A stretch of 49,450 nt of DNA from a virus, in IMG/VR virus record IMGVR_UViG_3300042898_003369, positions 1 to 49,450 of that record; one strand, written 5' to 3'. A program made the position numbers and the translations under genes. The notes under the pieces were generated by a model. That model saw nothing but the letters and a program-made list of their open reading frames with translations, was not told the DNA's origin and did not search any database. This document shows positions 1-8,697 of the stretch, one piece after another. Within the stretch, counting starts at the first letter, position 1. Each line of letters starts with the position of its first letter.

Positions 1-2
1 CA

Positions 3-140
3 CGAGTAGAACTTCCAGATGGTACAAAAGCATTTGAGAAAAATATAGATGAAGATCCTGAAAAGTATTTTACAAAAGATATTCTTGACAAGTTGGATAT
101 AGAAATTCAAAAAGGATTTAAGTATGGGCAAGGCAGTTGA
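3..140 (+). CDS. C-terminal end of an unidentified protein (truncated by window edge)
   Basis: An open frame enters from the left edge and runs 45 codons to a TGA at 138-140. The visible end is acidic and Lys-rich and finishes in YGQGS. It overlaps the next start codon (124) by 17 nt, which suggests the two genes are cotranscribed. Nothing in these residues identifies a family. It stands just upstream of the gp41/gp61-like replication genes, so an early or middle T4-like gene is plausible, but that is inference from position only. Confidence 0.6.
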   Translation, partial: RVELPDGTKAFEKNIDEDPEKYFTKDILDKLDIEIQKGFKYGQGS

Positions 141-447
141 ATATAAATTTATTCCTGAAGTATCAATAGACAGTACACAAACTTGCCCTATTGAAATTAC
201 ATCGGGTAAATTTTCTGGCATCATTTATCGTTATGGGCAAATTTCCTTTAAAGAAACTGATAATGACGAATTAAATGTAACGATGGATATTGAAATCATT
301 ACATCACCAGATGGATTTGATCAACAAGATAAAGATTTTACAAATATTGCTGGTGAAATATTTGTTAATATTGTAGAAAATCAAGTAGAAGCAGAACCCA
401 GAGATCTTGAATCAGATGTTCATGAAGATCCACTGGACAAACCCTAA
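124..447 (+). CDS. Hypothetical acidic protein, 107 aa
   Basis: The ATG lies inside the end of the preceding frame. The protein is predicted beta-rich in its first 90 residues (alternating hydrophobic strands around [19 protein letters not shown] and [10 protein letters not shown]) and has an acidic, Pro-containing tail ([10 protein letters not shown]). No catalytic motif or membrane segment is visible. The coding end overlaps the -35 box of the helicase promoter (434-461). I do not recognise the family. The position suggests a small replication-associated gene. Confidence 0.7.
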   Translation: MGKAVEYKFIPEVSIDSTQTCPIEITSGKFSGIIYRYGQISFKETDNDELNVTMDIEIITSPDGFDQQDKDFTNIAGEIFVNIVENQVEAEPRDLESDVHEDPLDKP

Positions 448-461
448 ATCAGTGATATACT
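434..461 (+). promoter_or_regulatory. Sigma70-type early promoter of the helicase gene, predicted leaderless
   Basis: TGGACA at 434-439, a 16-nt spacer, TATACT at 456-461, then exactly 6 nt (AAAAAC) to the ATG at 468. With the usual start about 7 nt past the -10 box, the transcript would begin at the A of the ATG. The same geometry recurs at six other start codons in this window. The -35 box is one mismatch from TTGACA. Confidence 0.75.
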
Positions 462-467
462 AAAAAC

Positions 468-1886
468 ATGGAAACAGTTATTTTAAAGAACTTGGTCCTC
501 AATGAGGACTATGCTCGCAAGGTTGTCCCGTTCCTTCAGGATGAATACTTTCACGACAAGTCTGAAAAGACTGTATTCAATATCGTAAGTAAGTTTCTTC
601 TCAAGTACAATAACATTCCTACTAAGGATGCTGTACTCATTTCACTTGGAGATGACAAGACTCTTGGAGAAAGTGAATTCAAGAAGTGTGTTGCTATCTC
701 TGATGAGATGTATAAGGAAGGTGAGAAGTCTGATACTGAGTGGCTTGTAGAACATACTGAAAAGTTCTGCAAAGAGAAAGCCATTTACAATGGTATCATG
801 GCATCCATTGGTATCATTGAAGGTAAGGATAAGGAACAGACTCAGAATGCAATTCCTGAGATCATGTCTAAGGCTCTGTCTGTATCCTTTGATACTCGGG
901 TAGGACACGACTTCTTTGAAGATGTTGATGAACGCTATGAGTACTATCATCGTGTAGAAGAGCGTGTACCATTTGATCTTGAGATGTTTAATCTCATCAC
1001 CGGTGGTGGAGTTCGCAAGAAGACTCTCAACGTTGTCATGGCAGCATCGGGTGTTGGTAAGAGTGCATTCTTATGCCATCATGCTGCTGCGTGTCTTACA
1101 CAGAATTTGAATGTGCTGTATATCACACTTGAAATGTCTGAAGAAGAAATTGCTAAACGTATTGATGCAAATCTTTTAGATACAGACATTCATGTTCTTG
1201 AGAAGATGCCTCTTGCTATGTACGAGAACAAGGTAAACAATCTCAAGAAGACTTGCCGTGGTAAACTTATTATTAAAGAATATCCTACTGCTGCTGCCAA
1301 TGTCACACACTTCCGTAATCTTATGGAAGAACTGAAGATCAAGAAGAAGTTCAAGCCTGATATTATTATTGTTGATTATCTAAACATCTGCTCATGTGCA
1401 AGATTCAAGATGGGCAACGGTATGAATAGTTACACCTATGTAAAGGGTATTGCAGAAGAACTTCGTGGTCTTGCCAAGCAGTTCAATGTACCACTATGGT
1501 CTGCCACTCAGGTAAATCGTGAAGGTGCAAAGAGCAGTGACATGGAGATGACAGACACATCTGAAAGTTTTGGTCTACCACAAACTACAGACTTCTTCAT
1601 TGCACTCATTGAGACTGAAGAGTTAGCACAGAATGGTCAACTCATGGTGAAGCAGTTAAAGAACCGTGGTAATGATACAACTAAGAATCGTAAGTTTCTT
1701 ATTGGTGTAAACAAATCCAAGATGAAGTTCTATGATGTAGAAAATTCAAATAATAATCTTGTCAATGCCAACAATACAAATGAAGAAAGTTTTGGATCAG
1801 GTTCTGGTCCACTAGTATTTTCAGATGATTTTGGAATTAAAAAGAACAAGGCATTAAACTGGGTTTTTCAAGACGCACCAAAATGA
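468..1886 (+). CDS. 41: Replicative DNA helicase, DnaB/T4 gp41 type
   Basis: Hexameric 5'-3' helicase that unwinds DNA at the phage fork and works with the primase encoded next to it. The 472 aa match the family length (T4 gp41, 475 aa). An N-terminal all-helical domain (about 1-150) precedes a RecA-like core. The Walker A motif ASGVGKS is at residues 193-199, followed by the H1a-like segment YITLEMS with the catalytic Glu. Walker B is IIIVDYLN near residue 300, and a downstream ATQVNREG holds the sensor Gln/Arg region. The ATG is set by a promoter whose -10 box ends 6 nt upstream. The end overlaps the primase start by 4 nt (ATGA), which implies translational coupling. Confidence 0.93.
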   Translation: METVILKNLVLNEDYARKVVPFLQDEYFHDKSEKTVFNIVSKFLLKYNNIPTKDAVLISLGDDKTLGESEFKKCVAISDEMYKEGEKSDTEWLVEHTEKFCKEKAIYNGIMASIGIIEGKDKEQTQNAIPEIMSKALSVSFDTRVGHDFFEDVDERYEYYHRVEERVPFDLEMFNLITGGGVRKKTLNVVMAASGVGKSAFLCHHAAACLTQNLNVLYITLEMSEEEIAKRIDANLLDTDIHVLEKMPLAMYENKVNNLKKTCRGKLIIKEYPTAAANVTHFRNLMEELKIKKKFKPDIIIVDYLNICSCARFKMGNGMNSYTYVKGIAEELRGLAKQFNVPLWSATQVNREGAKSSDMEMTDTSESFGLPQTTDFFIALIETEELAQNGQLMVKQLKNRGNDTTKNRKFLIGVNKSKMKFYDVENSNNNLVNANNTNEESFGSGSGPLVFSDDFGIKKNKALNWVFQDAPK

Positions 1887-2869
1887 GCATATATATTGAT
1901 AAGAAATATGTGAATATGGTTTCTGGTTCACTTCAGAAGTTTAAGTGGAAGAAAGATAACCTAGCCACATGCAGATGTTTCGCATGTGGTGACTCAAAGA
2001 AAAATAGATCCAAGACAAGGGGATATTTCTTTGAGAACAAAGGAAAATATGTTTATAAATGTCACAATTGCGGTATTGCTTGTAATTTATATTCTGTTCT
2101 TGAAAGTATCAGCCCATCTCTCTGCAAAGAATATGCGTTTGAAAATTTCAAGGACAAAAATCCAGAACCGATTGAACGAGAGGAAGCAATTGTGCGTGAA
2201 CCTATGTTCACGAATCTCGGAACAAGGCTTGACTTACTCGATCCAACCCATAAAGCAGTAAAATATGTTCAATCTAGAGAAATTCCTAAAGAGAAGTATA
2301 GTAGTTTTTATTACTGCGCTGATTTCAGTAGGATCATGGCGGATTTTGACCGTGAAGGGACCAAGGAAGACAGACTCGTCATACCGTTCTATGACGAGGA
2401 TGGGTCACTACTTGGCGTACAGGGGCGATCCTTTGAAGAAAAGAGGGATTCCATACGCTACATTACCCTCAAGAAAGACGGCGAAGAACGGCTTTGGTAC
2501 AACCTAGATAAAGTAGATCCAAGAGAAACTGTTTACGTTACAGAAGGTCCTATTGACTCCATGTTTATTCCAAATGGAGTTGCAATGCAGGGTGCAGGTT
2601 GGTTAGACACGATTCCTAAAAAAATTGCAAAAGCAAATATAGTTTTTGTTTTTGATAATGAACCTAGAAATATTGAAATAGTAAATTTAATTGGTAGATA
2701 TATTGATGCTGGACGAAATGTAGTAATCTGGCCAAGTGAAATTGATAAAAAAGATGTCAATGATATGGTTAAAGTCTATGGAACGAATCTAACCATGAAG
2801 TTGATTATTAATAATGTTTATTCTGGACTTAAAGCTAAAATGAAGTATACTTACTGGAAGAAGGTTTAA
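1883..2869 (+). CDS. 61: DNA primase, T4 gp61 type (zinc finger + TOPRIM)
   Basis: Makes RNA primers for lagging-strand synthesis with the gp41-like helicase. The 328 aa are close to T4 gp61 (342 aa). The N-terminus carries a zinc-binding domain with Cys at 30, 32, 35, 60, 63 and 67 (CRCFACGD ... CHNCG). The TOPRIM core has the Glu motif VTEGPIDSMF and the acidic motif VFVFDNEP. The start overlaps the helicase stop as ATGA. The order helicase-primase is as in T4-like phages. A change to A/T-richer codon use is visible in the last third. Confidence 0.9.
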   Translation: MSIYIDKKYVNMVSGSLQKFKWKKDNLATCRCFACGDSKKNRSKTRGYFFENKGKYVYKCHNCGIACNLYSVLESISPSLCKEYAFENFKDKNPEPIEREEAIVREPMFTNLGTRLDLLDPTHKAVKYVQSREIPKEKYSSFYYCADFSRIMADFDREGTKEDRLVIPFYDEDGSLLGVQGRSFEEKRDSIRYITLKKDGEERLWYNLDKVDPRETVYVTEGPIDSMFIPNGVAMQGAGWLDTIPKKIAKANIVFVFDNEPRNIEIVNLIGRYIDAGRNVVIWPSEIDKKDVNDMVKVYGTNLTMKLIINNVYSGLKAKMKYTYWKKV

Positions 2870-2870
2870 A

Positions 2871-3104
2871 ATGGATAATAATGAAGATATGACAGAAGAA
2901 GATATCTTAAAGGCTAGTGAAGCCTATCTGACTTTTGTGCAAAGATTTGGTGAATATGTAAAAGAAATGGACCCAGGTTTATGGTCCCGAGCACGAGAAT
3001 ACGCTGCAGACTTTACAAAGATTGATGGTGTGAGAGTTGAACTTGTAGATGTAGATGAGGATGAAGATGACCGAGATAGCACAAATAAAAATGGCGCAGA
3101 CTAA
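2871..3104 (+). CDS. Small acidic helical protein, 77 aa, unknown function
   Basis: Starts 1 nt after the primase stop and ends inside the thyX start region, so it is part of the same transcript. Residues 10-55 form a likely helical domain (ILKASEAYLTFVQRFGEYV, then LWSRAREYAADFTKI). The tail is very acidic (DVDEDEDDRD). Proteins of this appearance are common next to replication genes in marine T4-like phages, but no function is known to me. There is no catalytic motif. Confidence 0.75.
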   Translation: MDNNEDMTEEDILKASEAYLTFVQRFGEYVKEMDPGLWSRAREYAADFTKIDGVRVELVDVDEDEDDRDSTNKNGAD

Positions 3105-3795
3105 GTACTTTGTCCTAGATCACGGTCACGTTGATCTAGTGGATTATATGGGTTCGGATTTAAGTGTGGCAAATGCAGCAAGAGTTTCTTTTAATAAAGA
3201 AAGTTCTTGGGATTATGCTGATAGCCATGTTCCAATTCGTTCTCTATCTGATAAAGATGCAAAACTAATTCGTTATCTGGCAAAGCATAATCACTTTACA
3301 CCATTCTGTCATCCACAGATCAGTGTTCGTATCAAGTGCCCTATCTTTGTTCGTGCTCAACTAGGAAAGCACCAAGTTGGTCTTGTGATGAATGAAGTCA
3401 GTCGTAGGTATGTCACTTATGAGCCTGAGATTTATACTCCTATGTGGAGAAATTCTCCTACTGATGGAGCCAAGCAAGGTAGCAGTGGTCCTATTGAAGA
3501 TCTGGATCATTGTATTAAACTTCGTCAAGAATATGATGGAGTTGCAAAAGAATGTTTAGATCTTTATAATAAACTTTTGGTAGATGGTGTTGCTCCTGAG
3601 CAAGCCCGTTCAATATTACCACAAGGAACTTATACAGAATTTGTATGGACTGGTTCTCTCTATGCATTTGCCCGTGTTTATAATTTGAGAATCGATGCAC
3701 ATGCCCAATGGGAAATTCAAGAATATGCAAAAGCAATTGACAAATTAATTGCTCCCCTTTTCCCGGTTTCGTGGCAGACTCTAACAACTAAATAA
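3091..3795 (+). CDS. thyX: Flavin-dependent thymidylate synthase ThyX
   Basis: Makes dTMP from dUMP with methylene-tetrahydrofolate and FAD/NADPH, supplying dTTP for phage replication. The 234 aa contain the N-terminal hallmark AARVSF and the signature segment KHQVGLVMNEVSRRY at residues 93-107. The NExSxRY half of the ThyX motif is intact, but the usual RHRxxS half is replaced, as in a phage-type subgroup. Downstream QARSILPQGTYTEF fits the dUMP-binding region. I chose ATG 3091 over the in-frame ATG at 3055 because the product then begins just before the conserved core and overlaps the upstream gene by only 14 nt. NrdJ follows 23 nt later, so both serve dNTP supply. Confidence 0.88.
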   Translation: MAQTKYFVLDHGHVDLVDYMGSDLSVANAARVSFNKESSWDYADSHVPIRSLSDKDAKLIRYLAKHNHFTPFCHPQISVRIKCPIFVRAQLGKHQVGLVMNEVSRRYVTYEPEIYTPMWRNSPTDGAKQGSSGPIEDLDHCIKLRQEYDGVAKECLDLYNKLLVDGVAPEQARSILPQGTYTEFVWTGSLYAFARVYNLRIDAHAQWEIQEYAKAIDKLIAPLFPVSWQTLTTK

Positions 3796-3818
3796 GACAC
3801 CCACTTAAGGATTTAACT

Positions 3819-5708
3819 ATGGCAGAAATTTTATCACCATTTCAATCGTTTATTTTTATCTCTCGCTACTCTCGTTGGCTCAATGACCAAAATCGTCGTG
3901 AGACTTGGGATGAATGTGTAGACCGTTGGTGGAAATACTTTACGAATAAAGTTCCACAACTTGCAGAACGTCCTGATGTCAAGGAAGCAATTCTGAACTT
4001 AGAAGTTCTTCCTTCTATGCGTAGTCTTATGACTGCCGGTCCTGCATTGGATCACGACAATACTTGTTTATACAATTGCTCCTATCTACCAATTGATTCT
4101 ATTGACTCATTTGCAGAACTATTTGTTATTCTTATGAATGGCACAGGTACTGGCTATTCTGTAGAAAGAAAATACACTGATAAACTTCCAACTGTTGCTA
4201 GCAAGATTGTAAAGAATTTTGATAATGTAATTGTTGTTGAAGATTCAAAGGAAGGTTGGGGAGATGCTATTAAAATATTATTTAATGATCTCTATTCTGG
4301 TAAGCACCCTAAGTGGGACTTGTCAAAGATTCGACCATCTGGTGCACGACTTAAAATTTTTGGTGGTCGTGCTAGTGGTCCCGCACCTTTAGACAATCTA
4401 TTCAAGTTTGTCGTGAAGGTTTTCTACAATGCACAAGGACGCAGACTGTCTGCACTTGAATGTCATGATGTTTGCTGTGCTATTGCTAATGCAGTAATTG
4501 TTGGTGGTGTTCGTCGTTCTGCTATGATTTCATTGAGCGATCTTGCTGACCGTGAAATGGCTCTTTGCAAGAGCGGTGCATGGTGGGAACAGGCTGGCTT
4601 TCGTTCTTATGCTAATAACTCTGCTGTTTATAATGGTCGTCCTCCAATGGGTCAATTCCTAGAAGAGTGGACATCACTATACAATAGTCACAGTGGTGAA
4701 CGTGGAATGATCAATCGTAAGGCACTGCAAGAACAGGCTGAAAAGTCTGGTCGTGATCCTGACTGTGAATATGGAACTAATCCATGTTCCGAGATCATTC
4801 TTAAGCCATTTGAATTCTGTAATCTTTCTACAGTTGTAGTTCGTCAAGACGATACTGCAGCAATACTGAAGAGAAAGATTGAGATTGCTACAATCATCGG
4901 TACAGTTCAATCAACCTTTACTCACTTTCCATATCTTCGTCCGGAGTGGAAGAAGAACTGTGAAGAGGAAAGACTACTTGGAGTATCTATGACAGGAATT
5001 TTTGATAACAAGCTTACGAGTGGCTTAGAAGGTAAGCCAAAGCTTGTTCGTCTTCTTGAGACTCTTCGTGATCATGCGACTGCGACGAATCTCAAGTGGG
5101 CAGAGAAGTTGGGAATCAACCCTAGCAAGTCAGTGACTTGCGTGAAGCCTGAAGGTACTACATCGTGTTTGGTGGACTCTGCCTCGGGTCTGCATCCTCG
5201 CTATGCGGATTATTATTTCCGCCGAATTCGTCTGGACAAGAAAGATCCTTTATATAACTTGATGAAGGATCAAGGAGTCCCGTGCGAGGATGATGTGATC
5301 AACCCAACTTCTACTGCCGTCTTTACATTTGCTATGAAGGCTCCAAAGGGAACCATGACCACTGAGGAACTTCGTGCATTAGACCATCTTGATCTGTGGA
5401 AAACTTATCAAGAACACTTCTGTCATCACAAGCCATCAATCACCGTCAACTATAAGGACTCTGAATTCCTTGAAGTGGGCAACTGGCTTTGGGAAAACTT
5501 TGATATTGCAACAGGAATAGCATTCCTTCCCGGTGGTGATAGTCACACCTACGCTCAGGCACCCTTTGAGCAGATTGATTCTGCAACCTATGCAGCACAT
5601 CCTAAGGTTAAAGTTAATTTTAAGGATCTGTCTACATACGAGGCAGAAGACAATACTGAATCCGCAAAGGAGTTTGCCTGCAGCGCAGGTGGATGTCAGA
5701 TCGTCTGA
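3819..5708 (+). CDS. nrdJ: Adenosylcobalamin-dependent (class II) ribonucleotide reductase
   Basis: Reduces ribonucleotides to deoxyribonucleotides using a B12-derived radical, so no small subunit is needed. The 629 aa carry the class II features. They are an N-terminal substrate Cys in CLYNCSYLP, the catalytic NPCSEI motif (Asn, radical Cys, Glu), GGVRRSAMISLSD, the TTSCLVDSASG loop, and a C-terminal redox pair in ACSAGGCQIV (CX4C). The length suits the monomeric RTPR-like form, slightly shorter than bacterial enzymes (about 740 aa). It starts after a plausible AAGGAT ribosome-binding site. It closes the replication/nucleotide cluster and is followed by tRNA-Asn. The CobS/CobT-like genes at 44.8-48.8 kb may bear on its cofactor. 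Confidence 0.92.
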   Translation: MAEILSPFQSFIFISRYSRWLNDQNRRETWDECVDRWWKYFTNKVPQLAERPDVKEAILNLEVLPSMRSLMTAGPALDHDNTCLYNCSYLPIDSIDSFAELFVILMNGTGTGYSVERKYTDKLPTVASKIVKNFDNVIVVEDSKEGWGDAIKILFNDLYSGKHPKWDLSKIRPSGARLKIFGGRASGPAPLDNLFKFVVKVFYNAQGRRLSALECHDVCCAIANAVIVGGVRRSAMISLSDLADREMALCKSGAWWEQAGFRSYANNSAVYNGRPPMGQFLEEWTSLYNSHSGERGMINRKALQEQAEKSGRDPDCEYGTNPCSEIILKPFEFCNLSTVVVRQDDTAAILKRKIEIATIIGTVQSTFTHFPYLRPEWKKNCEEERLLGVSMTGIFDNKLTSGLEGKPKLVRLLETLRDHATATNLKWAEKLGINPSKSVTCVKPEGTTSCLVDSASGLHPRYADYYFRRIRLDKKDPLYNLMKDQGVPCEDDVINPTSTAVFTFAMKAPKGTMTTEELRALDHLDLWKTYQEHFCHHKPSITVNYKDSEFLEVGNWLWENFDIATGIAFLPGGDSHTYAQAPFEQIDSATYAAHPKVKVNFKDLSTYEAEDNTESAKEFACSAGGCQIV

Positions 5709-5715
5709 TTTACTT

Positions 5716-5788
5716 TCCTCTGTAGCTCAGTTGGTAGAGCAGAGAGCTGTTAACTCTCGGGTCACTGGTTCAAATCCAGTCGGAGGAG
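5716..5788 (+). tRNA. tRNA-Asn (GTT)
   Basis: A 73-nt cloverleaf. Acceptor TCCTCTG pairs with CGGAGGA at 5781-5787 (one G-T pair), and G5788 is the discriminator, as expected for Asn. The D-arm is GCTCAGTTGGTAGAGC. The anticodon stem GAGAG/CTCTC carries loop CTGTTAA (anticodon GTT). The T-arm has loop TTCAAAT. CCA is not encoded. It begins 7 nt after the nrdJ stop, so it is probably cut from that transcript. Confidence 0.95.
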
Positions 5789-5797
5789 CATACAAAT

Positions 5798-5825
5798 AAA
5801 CCCCTAGGAGAAATCCTGGGGGTTT
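5798..5825 (+). terminator. Rho-independent-type terminator after nrdJ/tRNA-Asn
   Basis: A 12-bp stem (AAACCCCTAGGA with TCCTGGGGGTTT, one G-T pair) closes a GAAA tetraloop. Only three T follow before A/T-rich sequence, so termination may be partial. It ends the early/middle operon just before the late promoter at 5825. Confidence 0.75.
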
Positions 5826-5832
5826 ATAAATA
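5825..5832 (+). promoter_or_regulatory. T4-type late promoter
   Basis: Exact TATAAATA, with 5 nt (TTGGT) before the ATG at 5838. In T4 the late box lies at about -13 to -6, so transcription should begin at the start codon. It shares one T with the upstream terminator stem. Confidence 0.8.
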
Positions 5833-5837
5833 TTGGT

Positions 5838-7736
5838 ATGCTGTCATTTAAACAATACTTAATAGAAAAACAAGAAGATACCAAATATGGTGGTATGAAT
5901 GTACCATTAGATCTTGCTGATTTTCCTGATAATCAAAATGGTTCAATGATAAGTCCAGTAAATTTTTCTGGTACAGCTTTGAATCCTGTAAAATATACAC
6001 GAACAGATCGTGATGCTTATGATACAGCATTAAAACTTAAAAATGAGAAAATTTTAGCAAATAATCAAAAATTTGGATTATCTGATGAAATTGATGAAAC
6101 TCCTTTTGAAGATGCATTTAATAATACTAGGAAATATATTGAAAGTACGGTGATGGATCCAGGTAATAAGGAGAACGAGCCACGTTCACCTGAGGATATG
6201 AAATCATCCAGGACATTCTCCAGTACAGGAACTATGAATCAACCTCCAGATTTAGGACAAAAAGGATGGTTGGGTTCTATATTAAATCCAGATAATCCAC
6301 TTGACGCTGGATCATTGCATACTGATTTGTTAAGACAAGTCAAAGATAAAGGAACTCAGATATCTCAAAGATTTAATGATTTCACAAATTTTTTACGTAG
6401 TAATGATCCTTTTGATTATGCATTTTCAAAAAATTATAGAGAAAGAAAAAAATTAAATAGTCCATTATGGCAAGCACACAATGAAGCCGGAGAAAAAGAA
6501 GCAAGAAATGCAAGGTTAGGTGTAACTCCTTCAGTTGTTAATCCAAATCCACCTGAAAATTATCATGACTCACAAGATTATTTTGATAGAATAACAGGAA
6601 TTGCAAATACTTTATATAATGCTAATACTATGTTCGTAAAGAAAGAAAATCAAAAATTATCTCCATTTGATATGATTTCTTTAGAATTTGGAAAAGATAA
6701 AACCAAAGAAAGAAATGACTTTTTAGCAAAACAAAAAGAATATTTGAAACGTTCTGGACCAAATGATTTAGATTATAGTGATCAAGCAAAATTAGCTAGA
6801 CAATATGCAGATTTAAGAGATCCAAAACATGATGAAGCAATGCTTTATAAGCCATTAGAGATAACTCATTTTGATAAAACTGGTTACAGATACTTTGATC
6901 CACCCGAAGCTTTCTTAGGAAGAAACAACGTAAAATACCCTGAATTAGTTGATGCTAAATTAACATGGAATGTTCAACATCTTCTAGATCCATATTCTAC
7001 TTTTAATAAAGCTCAACGAGATAAGAAAACACCACAATTACCAGTTGATCAATCTGTTCAAAAACTAATTGATAATCAAATGAGTAATGCGCCAAATACT
7101 TTTGAAACTACAATTGATATGAATAAAGATAATATTAAAGATTGGGATCAATATATTCAGGTTATGAATCATGAAGGTCAACATGCAATAGGAACTCAAT
7201 TACGAGGAGTTGCTGCAGTTGAAAATGCAGTTAGTTCTAATTTAGAAAAAAAACCAGAATATAAATCTCCTGCTACTATTAAATATGGTATTGAACCTTC
7301 GACAAGTGGAATTGCTTTAGGATCTGGTTATGAAGAATTAGAAAAAAGAGGAATTTTAGATAGTTGGGAATTGACTCCAGAACAAAAAGAGACTGTAAAA
7401 ACTGCATTAGATCAGATGGATACTCCAACTCCTTCACCAGATAATAGATTTAAAACTCCTAATAATTATTTTTGGAGTAGAGCTGAAATGCCTGCATTTA
7501 TGAGAGATATTAAAGGTAGATTATTAAAATCAACAGGTAGTTATCCTATGAGTGATCAAACAGATGAAGAAATAGAAAAAGATAGAGATAGAATGTATAA
7601 GCTTCTTCAACAAAATGGACCAGGTGAAGATCTAGCACCGGTAAAAGCTCTTGAAATGATGGGAACCCCAGAAGGTAAAGCCATATATAGAGGTGTAGAA
7701 AAATCTTCATCGAAACAAGATAGACGATATGCCTAA
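5838..7736 (+). CDS. Late protein with capsid-targeting-like N-terminus and HExxH zinc-protease motif
   Basis: The 632-aa protein starts MLSFKQYLIEK, a match in pattern to T4 internal-protein targeting peptides that end in a (L/I)xE cleavage site. Residues 445-449 are HEGQH (VMNHEGQHAIG), the zinc-binding HExxH of metalloproteases. Glu550 in RAEMPAF is a candidate third ligand, because the other late zincin (37707) has a similar EIPAQ. The middle is Asn/Asp/Lys-rich and low in complexity. Residues 18-31 carry a GGMNxPxDLxDFPD motif also found in the 9225 gene. I infer a protease carried in the head and possibly delivered to the host. A structural role with an accidental HExxH is the alternative. 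Confidence 0.7.
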   Translation: MLSFKQYLIEKQEDTKYGGMNVPLDLADFPDNQNGSMISPVNFSGTALNPVKYTRTDRDAYDTALKLKNEKILANNQKFGLSDEIDETPFEDAFNNTRKYIESTVMDPGNKENEPRSPEDMKSSRTFSSTGTMNQPPDLGQKGWLGSILNPDNPLDAGSLHTDLLRQVKDKGTQISQRFNDFTNFLRSNDPFDYAFSKNYRERKKLNSPLWQAHNEAGEKEARNARLGVTPSVVNPNPPENYHDSQDYFDRITGIANTLYNANTMFVKKENQKLSPFDMISLEFGKDKTKERNDFLAKQKEYLKRSGPNDLDYSDQAKLARQYADLRDPKHDEAMLYKPLEITHFDKTGYRYFDPPEAFLGRNNVKYPELVDAKLTWNVQHLLDPYSTFNKAQRDKKTPQLPVDQSVQKLIDNQMSNAPNTFETTIDMNKDNIKDWDQYIQVMNHEGQHAIGTQLRGVAAVENAVSSNLEKKPEYKSPATIKYGIEPSTSGIALGSGYEELEKRGILDSWELTPEQKETVKTALDQMDTPTPSPDNRFKTPNNYFWSRAEMPAFMRDIKGRLLKSTGSYPMSDQTDEEIEKDRDRMYKLLQQNGPGEDLAPVKALEMMGTPEGKAIYRGVEKSSSKQDRRYA

Positions 7737-7846
7737 ATATTTTAGGCAGAAGTGGTTGGGCTTCCACGCAATCCTTTTGAAATAATCGAAGTATACTTCA
7801 TCAGACTGCTAAGGAACCACCACTTCTGACCAAGGTATAAGTACAT
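7737..7846. other. Intergenic region with inverted repeat and 12-bp palindrome
   Basis: No gene. CAGAAGTGG (7747-7755) and CCACTTCTG (7820-7828) form a 9-bp stem around a 64-nt interior. That interior contains the perfect palindrome GAAGTATACTTC (7788-7799). The palindrome includes TATACT on both strands, the -10 box used elsewhere in this window, but I find no convincing TTGAC box at 16-17 nt on either strand. It could be an operator, a weak bidirectional promoter or a structured leader for the resolvase gene. Confidence 0.5.
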
Positions 7847-8395
7847 ATGTTCCACATGTTAATCGGCATTGATTACTCTATAACCTGCCCCTGCCTTTGT
7901 CTTTATGATGAACGTAGAGAATTTAAGTTTGAAAATTGTTTCTTTTATTATTTGACAAATACCAAAAAGTATGCTGATAAAATTGCCCCAAATATTACTG
8001 GGGAATCTTTTCAGGAATATATTCTGGATGTTGATAGATTTGACACTATATCTCAATGGGCTTCCAATCTTTGTATTGGGGCTGGAGATATAGCCGTAGA
8101 AGGATATTCATTCGGTTCTAAAGGTCGAGTATTCAATCTAGCGGAGAATATGGGAATCTTGAAGCATAAGCTCTACAAGCTCGCCATTCCCGTGACCATC
8201 ATTGAGCCATCCCGAGTCAAGAAATGCGCTACGGGCAAAGGTAACGCTGACAAACAGGCAATGTACGAAGCCTTCTCAATAGAAACAAAAACCAATCTTT
8301 TATCGGTCTTTAATCAGAAAACTTTGAGTAATCCTGTTACGGATGTTATCGACAGTTATTATATTTTAAAGGCAATGATTCAGTCTAAAAATTAG
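7847..8395 (+). CDS. RuvC-like Holliday-junction resolvase
   Basis: A 182-aa RNase H-fold nuclease that would resolve branched replication and recombination DNA before packaging, the role played by gp49 in T4. The acidic catalytic set is visible: Asp9 in MLIGIDYS, Glu85 in AVEGYSFGSKGR, and Asp166/Asp169 in PVTDVIDSYYIL. The segment EPSRVKKCATGKGNADK is the typical RuvC substrate loop. The ATG at 7856 (MLIGIDYS) is an equally plausible start because family members begin right before the first strand. Neither has a strong ribosome-binding site. It converges with the FmdB-like gene, overlapping it by 4 nt. Confidence 0.85.
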   Translation: MFHMLIGIDYSITCPCLCLYDERREFKFENCFFYYLTNTKKYADKIAPNITGESFQEYILDVDRFDTISQWASNLCIGAGDIAVEGYSFGSKGRVFNLAENMGILKHKLYKLAIPVTIIEPSRVKKCATGKGNADKQAMYEAFSIETKTNLLSVFNQKTLSNPVTDVIDSYYILKAMIQSKN

Positions 8396-8697
8396 CGAAC
8401 AATACGTCCAGCATTCATTCTGGCACTATTATCTAATTTTTCATGAAATCTCTTAGGTACTTGACCGCTACCCTTAATTTTGTCAATTACGTCTTTAAAT
8501 TGACTTCCAACTACTTTTGAAGGTGTCAGAGTGGAATCCATTGCAAGTGATGGTGTGTTTGCTTGCCAATCCTTTATAATTTTCTTTTTACTGCACTTTG
8601 GGCAGGGTTTCTCTAAAGGAGTATTACGCTCTGATAGATTTAAGATTTCATCAAAAGTATGGTCACAATTTTCACATTTAAAAGCATAATTAGGCAT
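8392..8697 (-). CDS. FmdB-type zinc-ribbon protein
   Basis: A 101-aa protein. It starts MPNYAFKCENCDHTFDE with CxxC at 8/11 and a second pair CPKC at 32/35, the FmdB putative regulatory zinc ribbon. The rest is basic and probably flexible. Its start overlaps the end of the HNH gene by 8 nt, so the two are cotranscribed. The role is unknown in general. In phages such proteins are assumed to bind nucleic acid or act as small regulators. Confidence 0.85.
   Translation of the reverse strand: MPNYAFKCENCDHTFDEILNLSERNTPLEKPCPKCSKKKIIKDWQANTPSLAMDSTLTPSKVVGSQFKDVIDKIKGSGQVPKRFHEKLDNSARMNAGRIVR

Noticed and set aside
3055-3090. Upstream in-frame ATG as the ThyX start
   Set aside because: It would add 12 residues not expected in the family and enlarge the overlap with the preceding gene to 50 nt.
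5533-5799. Plus-strand frame running through tRNA-Asn
   Set aside because: It overlaps the end of nrdJ in another frame and reads through a complete tRNA.
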